Shown: positions 45,876 through 58,300 of the stretch, in pieces | How the letters are laid out: each line of letters begins with the position of its first letter | How positions within the stretch are numbered: position 1 is the first letter of the stretch | Translations under genes and position numbers: made by a program | The notes under the pieces: model-generated | What the model was told of the DNA's origin: nothing | Seen by the model: the letters and a program-made list of their open reading frames with translations, nothing else | The model's database searches: none | Assembly: GCA_002682825.1 (NCBI GenBank) | Contig: NOKP01000027.1 | Coordinates: forward strand, 186,001 to 250,000 | Reading direction: 5' to 3' | Length of the DNA: 64,000 bases | Source: Neonectria sp. B-13 | Taxonomy: Eukaryota > Ascomycota > Sordariomycetes > Hypocreales > Nectriaceae

Positions 45876-46230
45876 GAGCATGAGCACGACCCCGTACGGA
45901 AATCCGGAGCAAGAATGCGATGGATCATGGAGGTGCCCTGCTCTAGCTAGGGCTGCTCTGCTCTGGCAGCTGGCAAGCTGAAGGGCAGCCGCAGTGTGTG
46001 TACAGTAGCAGCAAGGAGGAACCAACAGCTGAAGCTTAGCCTCCCGCACACCCCCCTCCTCCTTCAGAGACGTGAAACCCGCGCCGTCGATCCAAGCCGG
46101 GATGCGACCTGCAAATGCGCTCAGTGGCGGAAGAGAAAGACTCGGCGCGCCGTTGGGCCAAGTGCCGGGAGGATTAGCTAGCACAACCCGCCTTGGAGAT
46201 ATCCGAGGGGTGTGTGAGAAGCTGAAGATT

Positions 46231-46310
46231 TGGAGACTGGAGACTGGAGACTGGAGACTGGAGACTGAAGCACGGAGAACTGGAGAACTGGAGAACTGGA
46301 GACTGGAGAA
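46231..46310 (+). repeat. TGGAGAC / TGGAGAAC minisatellite
   Basis: Five consecutive TGGAGAC units followed, after a short interruption, by TGGAGAAC variants. Confidence 0.9.
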
Positions 46311-47060
46311 ATGGCAGATGGCGGCAGTCCAACTCCTCCTCGCCCTACACTGCTTCCCTACCGGTATGACTATGAGTTGGGCGCGCACTGCCTTTTTGCA
46401 AAGTGCCCAGGGCAATCCTTGCGGGAAACAAGGGGAGCGGGCTCTGGTACTGTACGAAGTACTCCATCCCTCTCGTAGTATTCGTTGCGTACTTCGTACT
46501 TTTTCTCATCACAACGCAGTGCCTCGCAGCAGGCTCCACGATCCATCCCGAGGAGCTGGGAATTTGCCACGCTCGCTGAAACGCTGGGACATGCGAGAAG
46601 GGCAGCGCCTTGCTCTGACTCTGCCGTTTCTCGGCCCGGCTCTATGAATAGACAATCCGTGAACTTTTGAAGAGGCAGCGAATGCCGTCACTATGGCCCC
46701 ATACTGCACGACAACCACGCAAAGAGCCTGAGGGAGCTGCTTTTGGGGGCAGCTTCCAACAATGGGAGGGCTGGCGAGAGCGTCTATAGGCCGTCCCCCA
46801 ACGCGAAAGACTCCGAGTACCACCTTCGCGAGGCCCAAGTATCGGTGAGAGAGAGACAGAGAGTGTGGATGGACGGACGGCAAACACGCGAGATGAGATG
46901 GAATGGGGTGGATAGATACCCTCCCAGATGCCTCCCCCCACCCCATCTCACAAGGCGGGACGAATGATGAGAGCTAAATTGAAGCAATCAAGCAAACAAA
47001 GAGCCTGCTGTTATTCAAACAGGCACTGACTGGTTCGTTCTCCTCAGCGTGTACGAAGTA

Positions 47061-47112
47061 GTGTGTGAGTGTGTTAGTGAGTGAGCGAGTGAGCGAGTGT
47101 GTGAGTGTGTGT
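47061..47112 (+). repeat. GTGAGTGAGCGAG-type repeat
   Basis: Degenerate tetramer array (GTGT, GAGT, GAGC). It is complementary in type to the ACTCACCC array at 47236-47280. Confidence 0.85.
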
Positions 47113-47235
47113 CCACTCCCCCTCCCCCAAATCGAGAGCGACAGAAAGCCATCACAGTCGGCAAAGCCGAGGTCCTGAGAACTGAGAGCCGCGAGCTGAG
47201 AGCGGAATACAGTACGTATCCGAGATCCGTTGCTG

Positions 47236-47280
47236 AACTCACTCACCCACTCACCCACTCACTCACCCACTCACTCACCC
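47236..47280 (+). repeat. ACTCACCC / ACTC repeat
   Basis: Tetramer-based array of ACTC and ACCC units, an inverted counterpart of the array 130 bp upstream. Confidence 0.88.
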
Positions 47281-49684
47281 AGTCAACCGATCCAAGGGGC
47301 TCGGGACCAGAGACGGAACAGGCAACGGCCGAGAACAGCATCTGTTCGTGCAGTGCAGTAATTAATGGGGAAAACCGTTGCAGGAGCTTTGTTGACATTG
47401 CATCAGTTGGTCGCTTAGGGCCTTCCCTGGAGACAGACCCTCAATTTTACAGTCTTCATTCTCACGAGCCACAGAGCACACGCCCCCTTTTCCCACATAG
47501 GGGGAACTTTTTTTTCTTGTTGCAGACGAGGGAGGATACGTCGTACCGCGTAGAGTTATGTGACTCGGCCAGCTACTACACAGTCCCCCAGCTACGCAAC
47601 TTGCCTGACTCGATCCCAGCACCTAGCCTAGTCGCGCCAGCCTTCCTACTAGAATACTCTTCCGCCGAAGGCCCTGTTCGCTTTTCACAATGCTAGCCCT
47701 GTGGAACTGGACGAGGGGTGGGGTAGCGTTCAGTTCAAGTGGCGCCTGATGCCCAGTGCTGTCAATCATCAGCACTGAGGGGCGAGCAAGCATTGCCGCA
47801 CGATGAATGAGCCACAAGATTGGCTTCTGACGAGGCGGTCCCCTGACGACGATCGGCCGATAGATGAGCTCGAGGGGCACTGGCACTGCCTTTCTGCGGA
47901 GGAATCGGATGGCAAGGCTGATTCGCTCTAGGGTTTGCTTGCTTGCTTGTTTGCCTGCTTGTCTGTTCCTGTGGGGGATCATGTCCGGCTTCACCGGGGT
48001 GCGATGGATACAGCAAGGACTCAAGGAGGCTAGGAGCAGCAAACAAACCACACACACGCAAAAGGTACCGGCGTCGCAGCTCTCTTGAGCCTCAGCCCGC
48101 CGGCACTCTGGCGCCTTAACGCCGTTTCTCTACGCCCGGCAATAGAACCCGCGACGTGGCCCTTGGGGGCCTTTGCCAATGAACCCACCATCACACAGCC
48201 CATGGGCCTGCACGAAGGTGGGCGCTGTACTTCGCCTGGAAAGGGTTGCTGCCCGCAACATACGAGTGACAGCGCAGGATCATTGAAGCCCGACCCGAGG
48301 GTTTGGTAGCGCTCATTTTGCATGAAGCCCCGAAACACGACTGGAAAGGCGGAGGATGGAGGAAGGATGGAGGAGGTGGAGGTTGCGTGGTGGAGGCACT
48401 TTCAACCTTCAGGGGGGCATATACGAACTGTTGCGTTGGATCCTGCCTGAGACGTCAACGCCGCGTCTAAGACCGCACATGGTAGACGCGGTGACGGGCA
48501 TAACTGCCAGGGGGACGAGCGCGGTGATGATGGTGCATGGCACACACATGGGGGATCATCATGGGGTTTGGAAGGCCGGCCGGAGACGGACTGATACGAT
48601 ATGGGCGCTTAGGTGTGTGAATGGGCGAGCGAGGAGCGCCTTGCTCCCAACATGGCTGCAACCAGCAACGCAAGCAGCCTTCCGCAATAATTTCCGCTTT
48701 GGGTGAAGAAGCGCCGTCACCGAGCGCCAGTCCCGACAGCTTGGAAGATTGGGCGAATAATGGTGAAACAGAGTTACATTCAAAGGAAAAAAGAAGAGGA
48801 GAAAGAGAAAGGGAAAGGGCAAAAAATTAAAACCGGGACGCTTCGTAAACGCCAGGGTCCCGACCTGGTCGGGGTCACGGTGAGCGAGGGTCAAGTACAC
48901 GATGGAGGAGCGCATGGGGATCGGAACTTGTATGGACGAGGCCGCGAAGGGACGAGGCCACGAGGGAGGACGAGGCCACGAGCCTGGCACGAGGGACGAG
49001 GCTCAGCAAGGCGGAGTGCCGAAAGGTTGAAACGGCCAGCGAGGCGATGAAAGTCGTCCGTCACGTCACAGGGCTGGCGATGGATGTTTCTATTTCTCTC
49101 CGCCCCTGGAGGCCAAAGGATCCGAGAAGATCTGCAGGAACCCCAGATCTGGCAGGCAGACAAGGCAGGCAGGCCAGGCAGAGAGGGCGTGTGACGCGAA
49201 GAAACCTGGCAGCAGGAAGGAAGGAAGCAAGCAAGTGTGGACTGTACAGGATGTACGGCACTCTGGGAGCGAGTTGGCAAGTGAGCGGCAAGCAGGACGG
49301 CGTCATCGAAGGATGCGGCACTTGGACTTGGCCCGGGTCGATCAGGGGGACGGGGAGGGGCGGCGGATAATGGAAGGGGACGGGTGACGGCCTGGGCAAG
49401 GTGGAGGAGAGACTCAGCAAACAGACGAAGTGGAAGAGAGTAGCATCGCCAACGACGGGCAAAGCAGAGTGAGGCTTGTCCATACGGAACGCGATGGGAT
49501 ACTGGAGTTCATCCAAGAGAGAGTGGCTGTGGACGTGCCCACCCATGCCCGCCCAAATCGGGGCTTGTTCGAACGGAACGAGGAGAAGCACGCCCAAAAC
49601 CCCCCGACCGAGCTGGTGAGTTGATTGTGGAGTGAGCAATACTTCGTATAGTCCGCAGTGAGCCCAAGTGACTGCTGGCTGGCT

Positions 49685-49708
49685 GGATGGATGGATGGAT
49701 GGATGGAT
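49685..49708 (+). repeat. (GGAT)6 microsatellite
   Basis: Six perfect GGAT copies. Confidence 0.93.
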
Positions 49709-50683
49709 GAATGGATCGATCACCGAGCTGAATGAGAGAGAGACCAAGTCCGAGACGCAACTCAAAGACCGGGGGCGTGGTCAGAGTAGGAATAAGGTGG
49801 GAAAGTGGGTGTGCAGATACGGGGACGTGGGTGTGCGTTGGCAGTGGGCAGTGAAAGTTCGCTTACAGCCCTGCCGGTACCCAATGGCTGCCCTCTTCAC
49901 ACATCTAGACGCGCGCGTACCCTTACCGCATCAGGAATGGCGCGAGAGCCGGACCGCGCACCCATTGGCCCGCGGGTGAGGTCGGCATGGAGGGAGGGTG
50001 TGTCTGGAAGCCCGCCAACCGCAGGCCGCCGCTGCCCCAGGCTAGGCCTGCGCTAAGCCCAAGATGGGCGCAGGGTGGACATGGACGGCCATGGATGGCT
50101 AGGATTCCCGTGCTAGACCCAGGCGGGCGCAGCGGGCCCCCCTGCTAGCGCGTCCCGACAGCTCGGTAACGCCAAGGCCGGGGCGGGTCGGCCAGGGTCG
50201 GCCACTGCGCCCTGAGTGGCCGGACCCGGGGCCGCATTTCTCGCCCGGTACGTACCGCCCGTACCGGTACTGCACCGCGAAAGGTGTCCGTGAGAGTCCC
50301 GCCCGCTTCCCGTCGTTTTCCCTCAGGACCAGAGAGATCGCCAGCAAACCAGCGCAACAAAGAAAGGAAGCAGCACGCAGCTCGTTCACGGCACGTACCT
50401 CCCGGACACACAGACACACACAGACAACACGCTTTCTGATACAAGCACTGCCTGCGCAGGCACAACCGGCGCTGGACAGGACCTGGGCCAAGTTCCCACC
50501 CTCCCTTGCCATGGTGGTGCTGCTCCCCCCCTCCACCTTCGGAAGGCCCCCCTTGTCCCGTCCAGCGCCATCCTGCGTGGGTTTGTCTTCCGCGGGCGAC
50601 TGGTAGGTGGTGATTCCTCCCTCGTCCATCTCCCGTCGACCATTGCCCACACTGTACGGATCAGGCTGGACTTGGGCTCAGCC

Positions 50684-50713
50684 CAGTTCCAGTTCCAGTT
50701 CCAGTTCCAGTTC
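50684..50713 (+). repeat. (CAGTTC)5 microsatellite
   Basis: Five perfect 6-bp copies. Confidence 0.93.
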
Positions 50714-51259
50714 ACGGCGTGCCTTGATCCGTCTTGCCTCCTCCCCCCCCCCCGAACAGAGTGGAACTCGGGTCGTTTGCGCTACTCTGCGCCAGGACGG
50801 AGAGAAAACAAAGCAAACTGTATGTAGTATTGGCAAGCGCGCAACGCGGCCGCTGTGGTAGGTTGCACTCTCTGTGACCGGGGGCGGGAGGTCCCTGGCC
50901 TCGTTGAGATTGATCGGACGGCGGCTGAGGGTCCCGTCGTTGGCTCATCGTTGATCGCGGCGCAACGTGAGAGGCGAGCGAGGGCCCATGGCCAACAGGC
51001 AACGGAAAGCGGGTAAGGGCTCCCGCAGTACACGCCCGACGGAAGCCTGTCGCTGGATATTGACGGGCTTCAGCAGAGCAGAAAGCCCAGGTAAATGGGA
51101 GGAGAGGATGGGATTGTGAGAACCCCCACTGCTGCTTTCTCTTTCTCTCGCTCTCACTCAGTAGTCTCTTTCTCAGGGTCTATCATAGACGGACGGTCTC
51201 GCCATGTATTTCTCCCTCCGGGGTTAAGCGGAGCCATAGTTTCCTCGATCCAGCCTAGG

Positions 51260-51285
<26 letters not shown>
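51260..51285 (+). repeat. (CT)n dinucleotide repeat
   Basis: About 26 bp of perfect CT, part of a broader pyrimidine-rich zone. Confidence 0.93.
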
Positions 51286-51292
<7 letters not shown>

Positions 51293-52234
51293 TTGCTCTC
51301 TCTTGTCTCCTTGGACCGTTTCGCAGCACTGTGTCAAGGAGTCAGTTTCTGGCCGGCGCTCTCTGTTCTGGGCTGGCCGTGGCCCTATCCTGCCTTGCCC
51401 TAAGGGCAGACCCCTGCTCCTATTCAAGATTATGGCGTTCTCGTCTCGCTCGTCTGCTCAACTGGCCGCCCTCCACCCACATCCCAGCACGGTACGGGAC
51501 GTCACTGGCGCACCATTTTGCTGCCGATCTTGAGATCGATGGACGCCAACGGCCCGCCTGGACACCAACCCGCATTCCTGTCTGTTCGCCGTATCGTCAT
51601 TCCGGCGTGGTCCTTTCATTCTCTGCTTCCCCGGTTGCCTTCCTGAGGGCTCTGCGCCGAGCTCCGGGGAATGGCCCCCCGCCGTGACGTCGAATATGCC
51701 TAATTGAACGGCCGCCTCTGTCGCCTTGGCGTGTCCGTGGGTGGTTTGACCGCGCAACGCCGCAACGGCTGGCATCCATCCCACTTCGGTCGCATCCTGA
51801 GAGCGCAAACCCTGCCCGATCCCCACCTTGCCGCGTTCCCCATGGCTCAGGCTGGCCTCCCCAAAGTACCCTGTCCGGTCTTGTTTGCCCCCATGTCGGC
51901 TTCTGGAGGGAGGCCCGGGTGCTCTCTGTCTGCCTCTCTCCCTCTGTTGTGTCCCTCCGTGTTCCTCTCGTCCTATCTCGTCCTATCTGTCATCCATCCG
52001 TTGCTCTCCTCCAGCCCCGAGTCCCTAGTCTCTATTCTCTACTCTCTATTCTCTAATTCTCTAATTCTACCACGCGTACCATCACTACCACCACCACTAC
52101 TACTACTCTAGCACCCACCCCGGCCCATTCAGCCCGAAGCCCCTGCCATTGTCGACCCCTCTGGCCATCCGTTCCTCTTCTGGGCCCTCCTAGACCCCCA
52201 GTTCTAGCCTCTCTCGAGAACCCCGTTTGCCCAT

Positions 52235-52256
52235 GCTAGCAGCTAGCAGCTAGCAG
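52235..52256 (+). repeat. (GCTAGCA)3 tandem repeat
   Basis: Three perfect 7-bp copies containing the palindrome GCTAGC. Confidence 0.88.
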
Positions 52257-52338
52257 CGAAACGGGCAAAGCCAATGGCGGCAAATGGAAATACCTTCCGG
52301 ACCGTGGCTCCCCTGCCACATCCGTCTTGTTTCCCTCG

Positions 52339-52380
52339 CCTCGTCCAGAAGGCTCCGATGCCTCGTCCAGAAGGCTCCGA
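52339..52380 (+). repeat. 20-bp tandem duplication, 22-bp period
   Basis: Two identical 20-bp units (52339-52358 and 52361-52380, each starting CCTCGTCCAG) separated by TG. Confidence 0.93.
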
Positions 52381-52921
52381 AACCTCGACACTGATGAAAA
52401 GCAGCAGCAGCAGCAAAGCATTAGTAGCAGTAGTAATAGCAGTAGCAAATCTCTCTCAGAGACTGTCCGAACCGTCTCTTTTCATCTGCTAGGGCATCGT
52501 TGTTGCCAGCTGACAACTGCTTGAGAGAACTCAAACAATACACGCTAGCCATCCGCTCCGGAACCGCTCCGGATCATCGACGAGCCTCGTCTTGAGTTGA
52601 AGCGCGTTCTGCGATGGGATATGGCCATGGCTGGATCAGCAAAAAGCCCATCCATCATAGGCGCAAATAAGAGATGGCGAGGAGCCGTCCCAGTAACCGG
52701 GCGCCATCGGTGCTGTTTCCCTTCTCGAGGAGTGCGTATCCATCCATCCATCCATCTCCATCTCCATCTACCCATTCCATCATCGCACGCCCTCGCAACA
52801 AACTCCCACACCACACTCAACCACTCAACTCCCCATTCCCACCCCCCTCCATCCTAGCCAAGTCCATCCCCACTGGCATGCACGCCCTCTTGGCCTACTA
52901 GTCTTGTCCTGTTCCCACCCA

Positions 52922-53038
52922 NNNNNNNNNNNNNNNNNNNNNNNNNNNNNNNNNNNNNNNNNNNNNNNNNNNNNNNNNNNNNNNNNNNNNNNNNNNNNNN
53001 NNNNNNNNNNNNNNNNNNNNNCCCCCCCCCCCCCCCCC
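52922..53038. other. Assembly gap (100 N) followed by a C17 tract
   Basis: Exactly 100 unknown bases at 52922-53021, the usual placeholder for a gap of unknown size, then 17 consecutive C. The true length here is unknown, and the poly-C is probably why assembly failed. Confidence 0.95.
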
Positions 53039-53573
53039 TTCTGTCCCTTCGATCCCTGGGCTTGCTAATATCCTTTGCTCTCCAAAGAAGGTTCAGGTAC
53101 TTCCCTCGGCCGCGCTGTTGTCGATGTCCCTGCGACCTGCTTTTGCTCCGGCTCCGTTGATCTCCACTGCTTCTCACCTCCAACTGCCATTTATACAAAG
53201 AGGGCCGGCCTTCTGCGTCCGTCTGCATCCCCCACAAGGCTCTCCTCCTCAAAATCGTCTTCCTCCACTTAGGCCTTGGAATACGGACGCACTTGGGTCT
53301 TCAAACACGGTCGCGGCCAAGGAAAAGGCTGATTTCTCCTTGATCTCCTGTCCTTCTATCTGCCTCGCCGGCTCAGCTTCCTGTCGTTGATGCTTAAGCA
53401 GTCCGTTTATCTGGACCATAAATGCACGAGTCTGAGACAGAATCTCCCACCAACCGCCACCACCTCAACGACTTCAAACACTTCCTGTTAAAGCATCCCG
53501 TCTACCCCACGAAGCCACTCCCTTCTCAACCTCCTCGGGCTTTAACTGTCCGCCATCCTGCTCCAAGATCCAC

Positions 53574-55311
53574 ATGACGATGGTCGAGCAGCAGTATCTT
53601 GCCCAAGGTCTAGCCCATTCGGACGATCTTTCGGGAACCACCAACCTGTCCGACAGAGGACCAACAACCGTCGCAGCACCGCCAGCTTCTGCCTATCCAG
53701 ACTTGACCCCCTACGGAACAGTAAGTTCTCTTTAAAAGGAGCGAGCCCTATGACTCTCTCTGGCTTCTCGCCGCATCAGCAACGGCCCGACTCACAGTCA
53801 ACGAACAGGTCTCTTCTTCTCCTTTCAGCCTCCCGGGCCAGTGCGACTCGAATCTCTTGACTCCCATCTCTGCTGCGGGATCTCCTCCCTTGCACCAGGC
53901 CCGCAAACTGATTCCCCAGTACCCCCCACCTCCAAGCACACCCGGAGCTCAACAGCCTACGCCCCCAGGGAGTTCCAAGATGTACCACCAGCAACAGTGG
54001 TCCCAATTCGACATGAACGGCCAGTCCAGTCAGACGAGCTCGCCCATGGCTCATCAGGCTCCGGTCGCTCCAGAGTACATGGAAACCACCTACCTCGGCG
54101 AGGGACGCCGGACTACCCCTGGGCCTCCTGAGCCTTACATGGGCGCCTTCGGAGTCTCAGATGCCCCGGAGCCACAGCACATGAACCAGCCATACTACAT
54201 AACTATGGCGCATCCCGTCGACCAGCACCACATGATGCTCCGAGATCACCAGCCTATGCCAATGGCCGCGCCTGGCCGGGAGATGCAAGCCGCACCCCTC
54301 CTGAACGAGCCTCACCCATCCCAGTTCCGGCCGGCGCGCCGACCAAGCCCTGAAGACCAAGTAACACACGGTCTCACCCAAGAACCGCGTTCCAGCAACG
54401 GTTCTCCTCGCCGACGACCGGCTTCAACAGCCTCAGGACGAGTCAAGAAGCGGCCAGCCAAGTCCCGAGGACAAGCAAGGAACCCCGGGACAGATGACCC
54501 CGTCGAGGAACACAAGAACTGCTTCGGACAAGAGATCCCCCCCAACCTGAAGAGCAACTGCCCTGAAGAGGAGCGCTGCATCTTTGAATCCCGCTGGCAG
54601 CATCGCCACCAGAAGGGCCAGGATATGTGGGAGAGCATCCAGAACGACTTCAACAACAGGTTCCACAAGTGCCCAGGAAAGGAGACGTTACAGATGAAGT
54701 TCAAGCGCGGCCGCTCCAAGTATATCGAATGGATCCCGAAAGATGTGAGTCAATTCCACCCCCCCGACTAATAAAGACTGGCCTTTCCTAATATACATTG
54801 CTTTTAGGAGGAGCTTCTTCGGCAAGCCTGGATCGCGGCTGAAAAGAACCGCTACCAAACGATCCTAGAATACTTCATAGACATGGGGGGCTCTCGCAAC
54901 ATGCGCTTGAACCCGAGCGACATTGAGATCAAGGTTGTCAACGACCTGAAGCTCGAGGAGGGACTGTACATGGAGTCTCACGGAGAGGCCAACATCCGTC
55001 GACGCCGAAAGTCGACGTCGGTAAAGAAGCGAACTACCATCCGTGGCATGGACGACGCATTAAGCGACGAGCTGAGCGTTAGCTCACATAACACGCACGA
55101 AGACGAAGTGATCAACCAGGTCCACAGCCGCCAAGACATCAAGCTGGAGGACGACTCGGCTCCTGGCCAGAACGAAATGATGGACATTCAGATGTGGGGG
55201 GACCAGCCAGGTGGAATGCCCCAACGTCATGAGCCTATGACTCGCCAGGCGTGCGAGCAGATGATCAGACTGAGCCCAGCAGCGCAATACGGACGGCGTC
55301 GAGAATCTTAG
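53574..55311 (+). CDS. Myb/SANT-like DNA-binding regulator
   Basis: A predicted 528-residue protein with exons 53574-53720, 53809-54744 and about 54808-55311. The first exon (MTMVEQQYLAQGL to DLTPYGT) is not obvious as an ORF but ends in GTAAGT in phase with exon 2. The N-terminal half is Pro/Gln/Met-rich and disordered. A basic linker (SGRVKKRPAKSRGQ) looks like a nuclear signal. It leads to a tandem of Myb/SANT-like helical units: the first around EEERCIFESRWQHRHQK to RGRSKYIEW, the second around EELLRQAWIAAEKNRY to the conserved VVNDLKLEEGLY. The tail is basic, then acidic. Family known from pattern only; no orthologue name is offered. It stands alone between 9.5 and 4.3 kb of gene-free DNA. 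The acceptors at 53808 and about 54807 are the least sure joins. Confidence 0.8.
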
Positions 55312-58300
55312 GAAAGGGCTTTCATGGCGTCAGGTGGAATTGGTGGATGGTGGTGGCTTTTTGGTTTCTGGATACCGTTTAGATTGCTTCATCTTCTCGA
55401 CGAAGAGCACACACTCCTTTTTCTTTCTTTTCTTGCTATCAAAATGTCCCCGTCTTTGAGATCGGATTCGCAGTGTTCGAGGACGCCTTCATTATACCCC
55501 CCCCAAATAAAGCACTGTTTTTTCTCCCCCAGCGGAGCTCGTAAAGACCTCCTAGCTGATTACTCTAGCACTTATGACTGGACTCTTTGCAAGTAGGGAA
55601 GTAGGGTCATCGCTGATGGAAACCTCGACCATGCTTTTCACCAGGTTACCTGGACGATCTTGGTCAGCTCGACCCGACAGTCTGTCACCGCACTGCCTGG
55701 GCATGTTTCAAGGAGGAGGCTGTGGGATGTGCAGGTTTTCGTCACAGCCAGGCCGGAAATGCGGCCACCTGTGGCCTGCAGGCAGCCACACTGTGCGCGC
55801 TGCGTGAGTGCGCGCTGCTTGAGTGCGTGCTGCGTGCCGCGTGCTGTGCCGCTGCAAGGCCTTCCCTGTCTGTCGCCTTGCCGTTCCGATGGTTGTCTCA
55901 GCGCAAACATGGCAAGATACAGAAGACCAACGGCACGTGGGAAGTCAAGTGACCGGGAGTGGCTTCATCCGAAAGTCCGGGGTCGACAACAGGCGCACGG
56001 GTTGAGGGGCCGTCAGATTGGCGATGCTAAGCTGGACGTCTGTGGCGTGCGGTGGTGAGAGAGGGGGACAGAAAAGGGGCGGACAGAGCGACACGGCTCA
56101 GGGCGTTCCGTTCTGGCTGGCACAATTCATCCTCGGCTTGCGTGTTCGCAAATGCCTGCGGTCCCGACAGTCTGGAAAATTGCGCTTTCAAGTAATTTGG
56201 TTCCGCTGCGACACGCATGCAGCTCCGACGCTCCGACAAGGATGTGTCGTTGCTATTGAGGCCGGGGAGGTTTCGAGACAAAGATTGACGGGGTCGCACT
56301 GAGTCTAAACTAGTGGACCCGTCGGCCGATGCCCTAGTCAGCCGTCAGGGATCATGCCTTAGAGTCCGATGCAGATCACGCCGTTGACAGTTCGGCAATG
56401 ACTTTGCCCGTCGTGTGCGCTGAAGTAAGCGTCCAGCGCCGCCCGCCCGCCCGAGTTTCCGTTCGACTTCAACCTTTCTCTAAAGCCATCGCTGGTGAGC
56501 GTGACTGACGAGCGACAAAGGGACTAGGACGTGCCAAGACGGCTTCTGTGGCGATTAGCGGGGGAACAAGGCGACGATTGTGCGATCTACACTGCCCACG
56601 AATTGCAGTGTTGCCGGTATGTACTCAAAGTACGGTACGGAGGGCGCATAGGGGCGCATAGCTACAGTAAACAGTGCAACCGTACAACAGAGGGTGTGAA
56701 GCTCGCGTGTGGGGGTCGGACTAAGCAGAATAGATCGTCTCATAATAGAATGGGTCCATCTATTGTTCCCTCAAATGCGGAGGGAAGCCAGGTTTGCAGG
56801 CTAGACCAAGAGAAGGAGGCGTGTCGTGACCAACGCTTCCCTCACAGGCTAAGTCGCGCCAGCGTGTGTCGACTCTCCGCCCCCGGAGGCTCAGAGTGGG
56901 CAGGACTGCCGCCCTGATTAGTCGTCAACCACGGCTTCTGGCCTTCTGGCCTTCTGAGGGGGGATTCCGCTGCGCCACAGGCGAGTAGGTTTCAGAGCAC
57001 TGCAGCTCTCGTCGTATCATTGACGACTCATGTGCGCAATATAAAAAAATAGGGTATCCAAACCACCGGGACAGAGTGGCAATGTTTTCGGCAAATCGAT
57101 TTGGCCAGTCTGCCACCTTCGGAAATCCGAAGCGAACACTTTTGGCCACCCCGAGGCCAAGTTTCTGTTGACCTTGTGTTGAATTATGGTCCAACGATAT
57201 GACAACGGCAGTTGATATTGCCGCCAGAGCATGGTTCGTGGTTGCTTTTGGCAGTGCCGCCAGCCACCGTCAGAAAGTAGGGCGCTGCGAGACTCAGCCC
57301 TACCCGTACAAGTACCTGCTGTACTCCGTACATCAGCGGAGATCACGCCGTGAAAACCGATGTCGTAACACATGGCGCCATGGAAGGAGGCATACATGAT
57401 ACCTGCTCCCTTAGCCGGCAAGTAGGTAGCGTCGGCTTAGTGCTTCGGAGTCTGGACACTAGCTCAGCAGCCTTGAGCAGCTCAACTCGGACCATCAACG
57501 ATTCGGTGATGCCGATGGAGGCAATCTTGATCCCTGGATGTGGTAGTAAGAATTAGGCTTGGGCTCTGGGTCTCTCGCGCCAAGGCCGCCTCCAACGCCT
57601 TCGACAATGGAGCGCCTCAACACTCTAGCAAGTTGCTCTCTGGTCTGGCAACTGCCGCTTCGTCATCATTGATCAGCTACCCACTGCATTCGAACTAGTG
57701 GGTGTCAACGGTGGAAGAGGGTCTCCAACCGATCTCATCACTGAGGCGTGTAGCTAGACACCGTTGCAGGACCCCGACCCATCGTCATCTGCTGCCGATA
57801 CGGGAAGCTTTCGAGTCGAGACGCCGGCGATTTCTAGTTTGAGAATCGGTTGTCATGTCGGATTGCTGTCAGAAGATGAGAGGAGCGAGTGGAGGCAGGC
57901 ATTCCCCAGAGAGCGCAATGCAGGGCCGTCGGAAATAGAAACAAGTTGATAAGGCTGCCACAGCCGCAACAACCGATGCCTTGCTACTACGTAGTAAAGT
58001 TGATGGAGACCTGACTAGGGACGATTAAAACTATGGTCTGAATGAACAGCGAATGCCAGCTGGCAGGATGACATAATAGTGGTTCAAAACCCGGGGCCGT
58101 GTGTCATACCTACTTGATCGCAATTCACCGACGGAAGAAGGCAACTAATTGCCCGATACTCCATAAACCATGGCAGAGCCCACCTTGATTCGACGCACTA
58201 GTGTCCAGCCATGGTATGCATCCATCATAGAGTGGGAAGCTAGGTTAGGGATTCTGCCAAAAGAAAAGGAAGTTCGTCTGCGCCGTCGATTCGACGAACT

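Larger units (their letters stand above)
44065..53573. other. 9.5-kb gene-free, repeat-rich region upstream of the Myb-like gene
   Basis: No frame here has recognisable motifs. The longer ones (such as 45669-46415 and 49061-49765, both minus) are made of simple-sequence translations. The region holds many microsatellites (separate entries), GTAC-rich words, and an assembly gap. The part from about 51100 to 53570 is pyrimidine-rich on the plus strand, consistent with promoter and a long 5' leader of the downstream gene. Confidence 0.6.

Noticed and set aside
45669..46415. 248-codon minus-strand ORF
   Set aside because: Mostly a translation of AGCAC, GAAGGC and TGGAGAC repeats; no domain.
45743..47280. 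CRISPR-like repeat array
   Set aside because: Units are 5-8 bp and directly tandem without unique spacers, and the genome is eukaryotic.
49061..49765. 234-codon minus-strand ORF
   Set aside because: Ser/Pro/Leu-rich noise including a GGAT-repeat translation; no motif or splice context.
50099..50650. 183-codon minus-strand ORF
   Set aside because: No recognisable protein text and overlapped by equally long frames in other phases.
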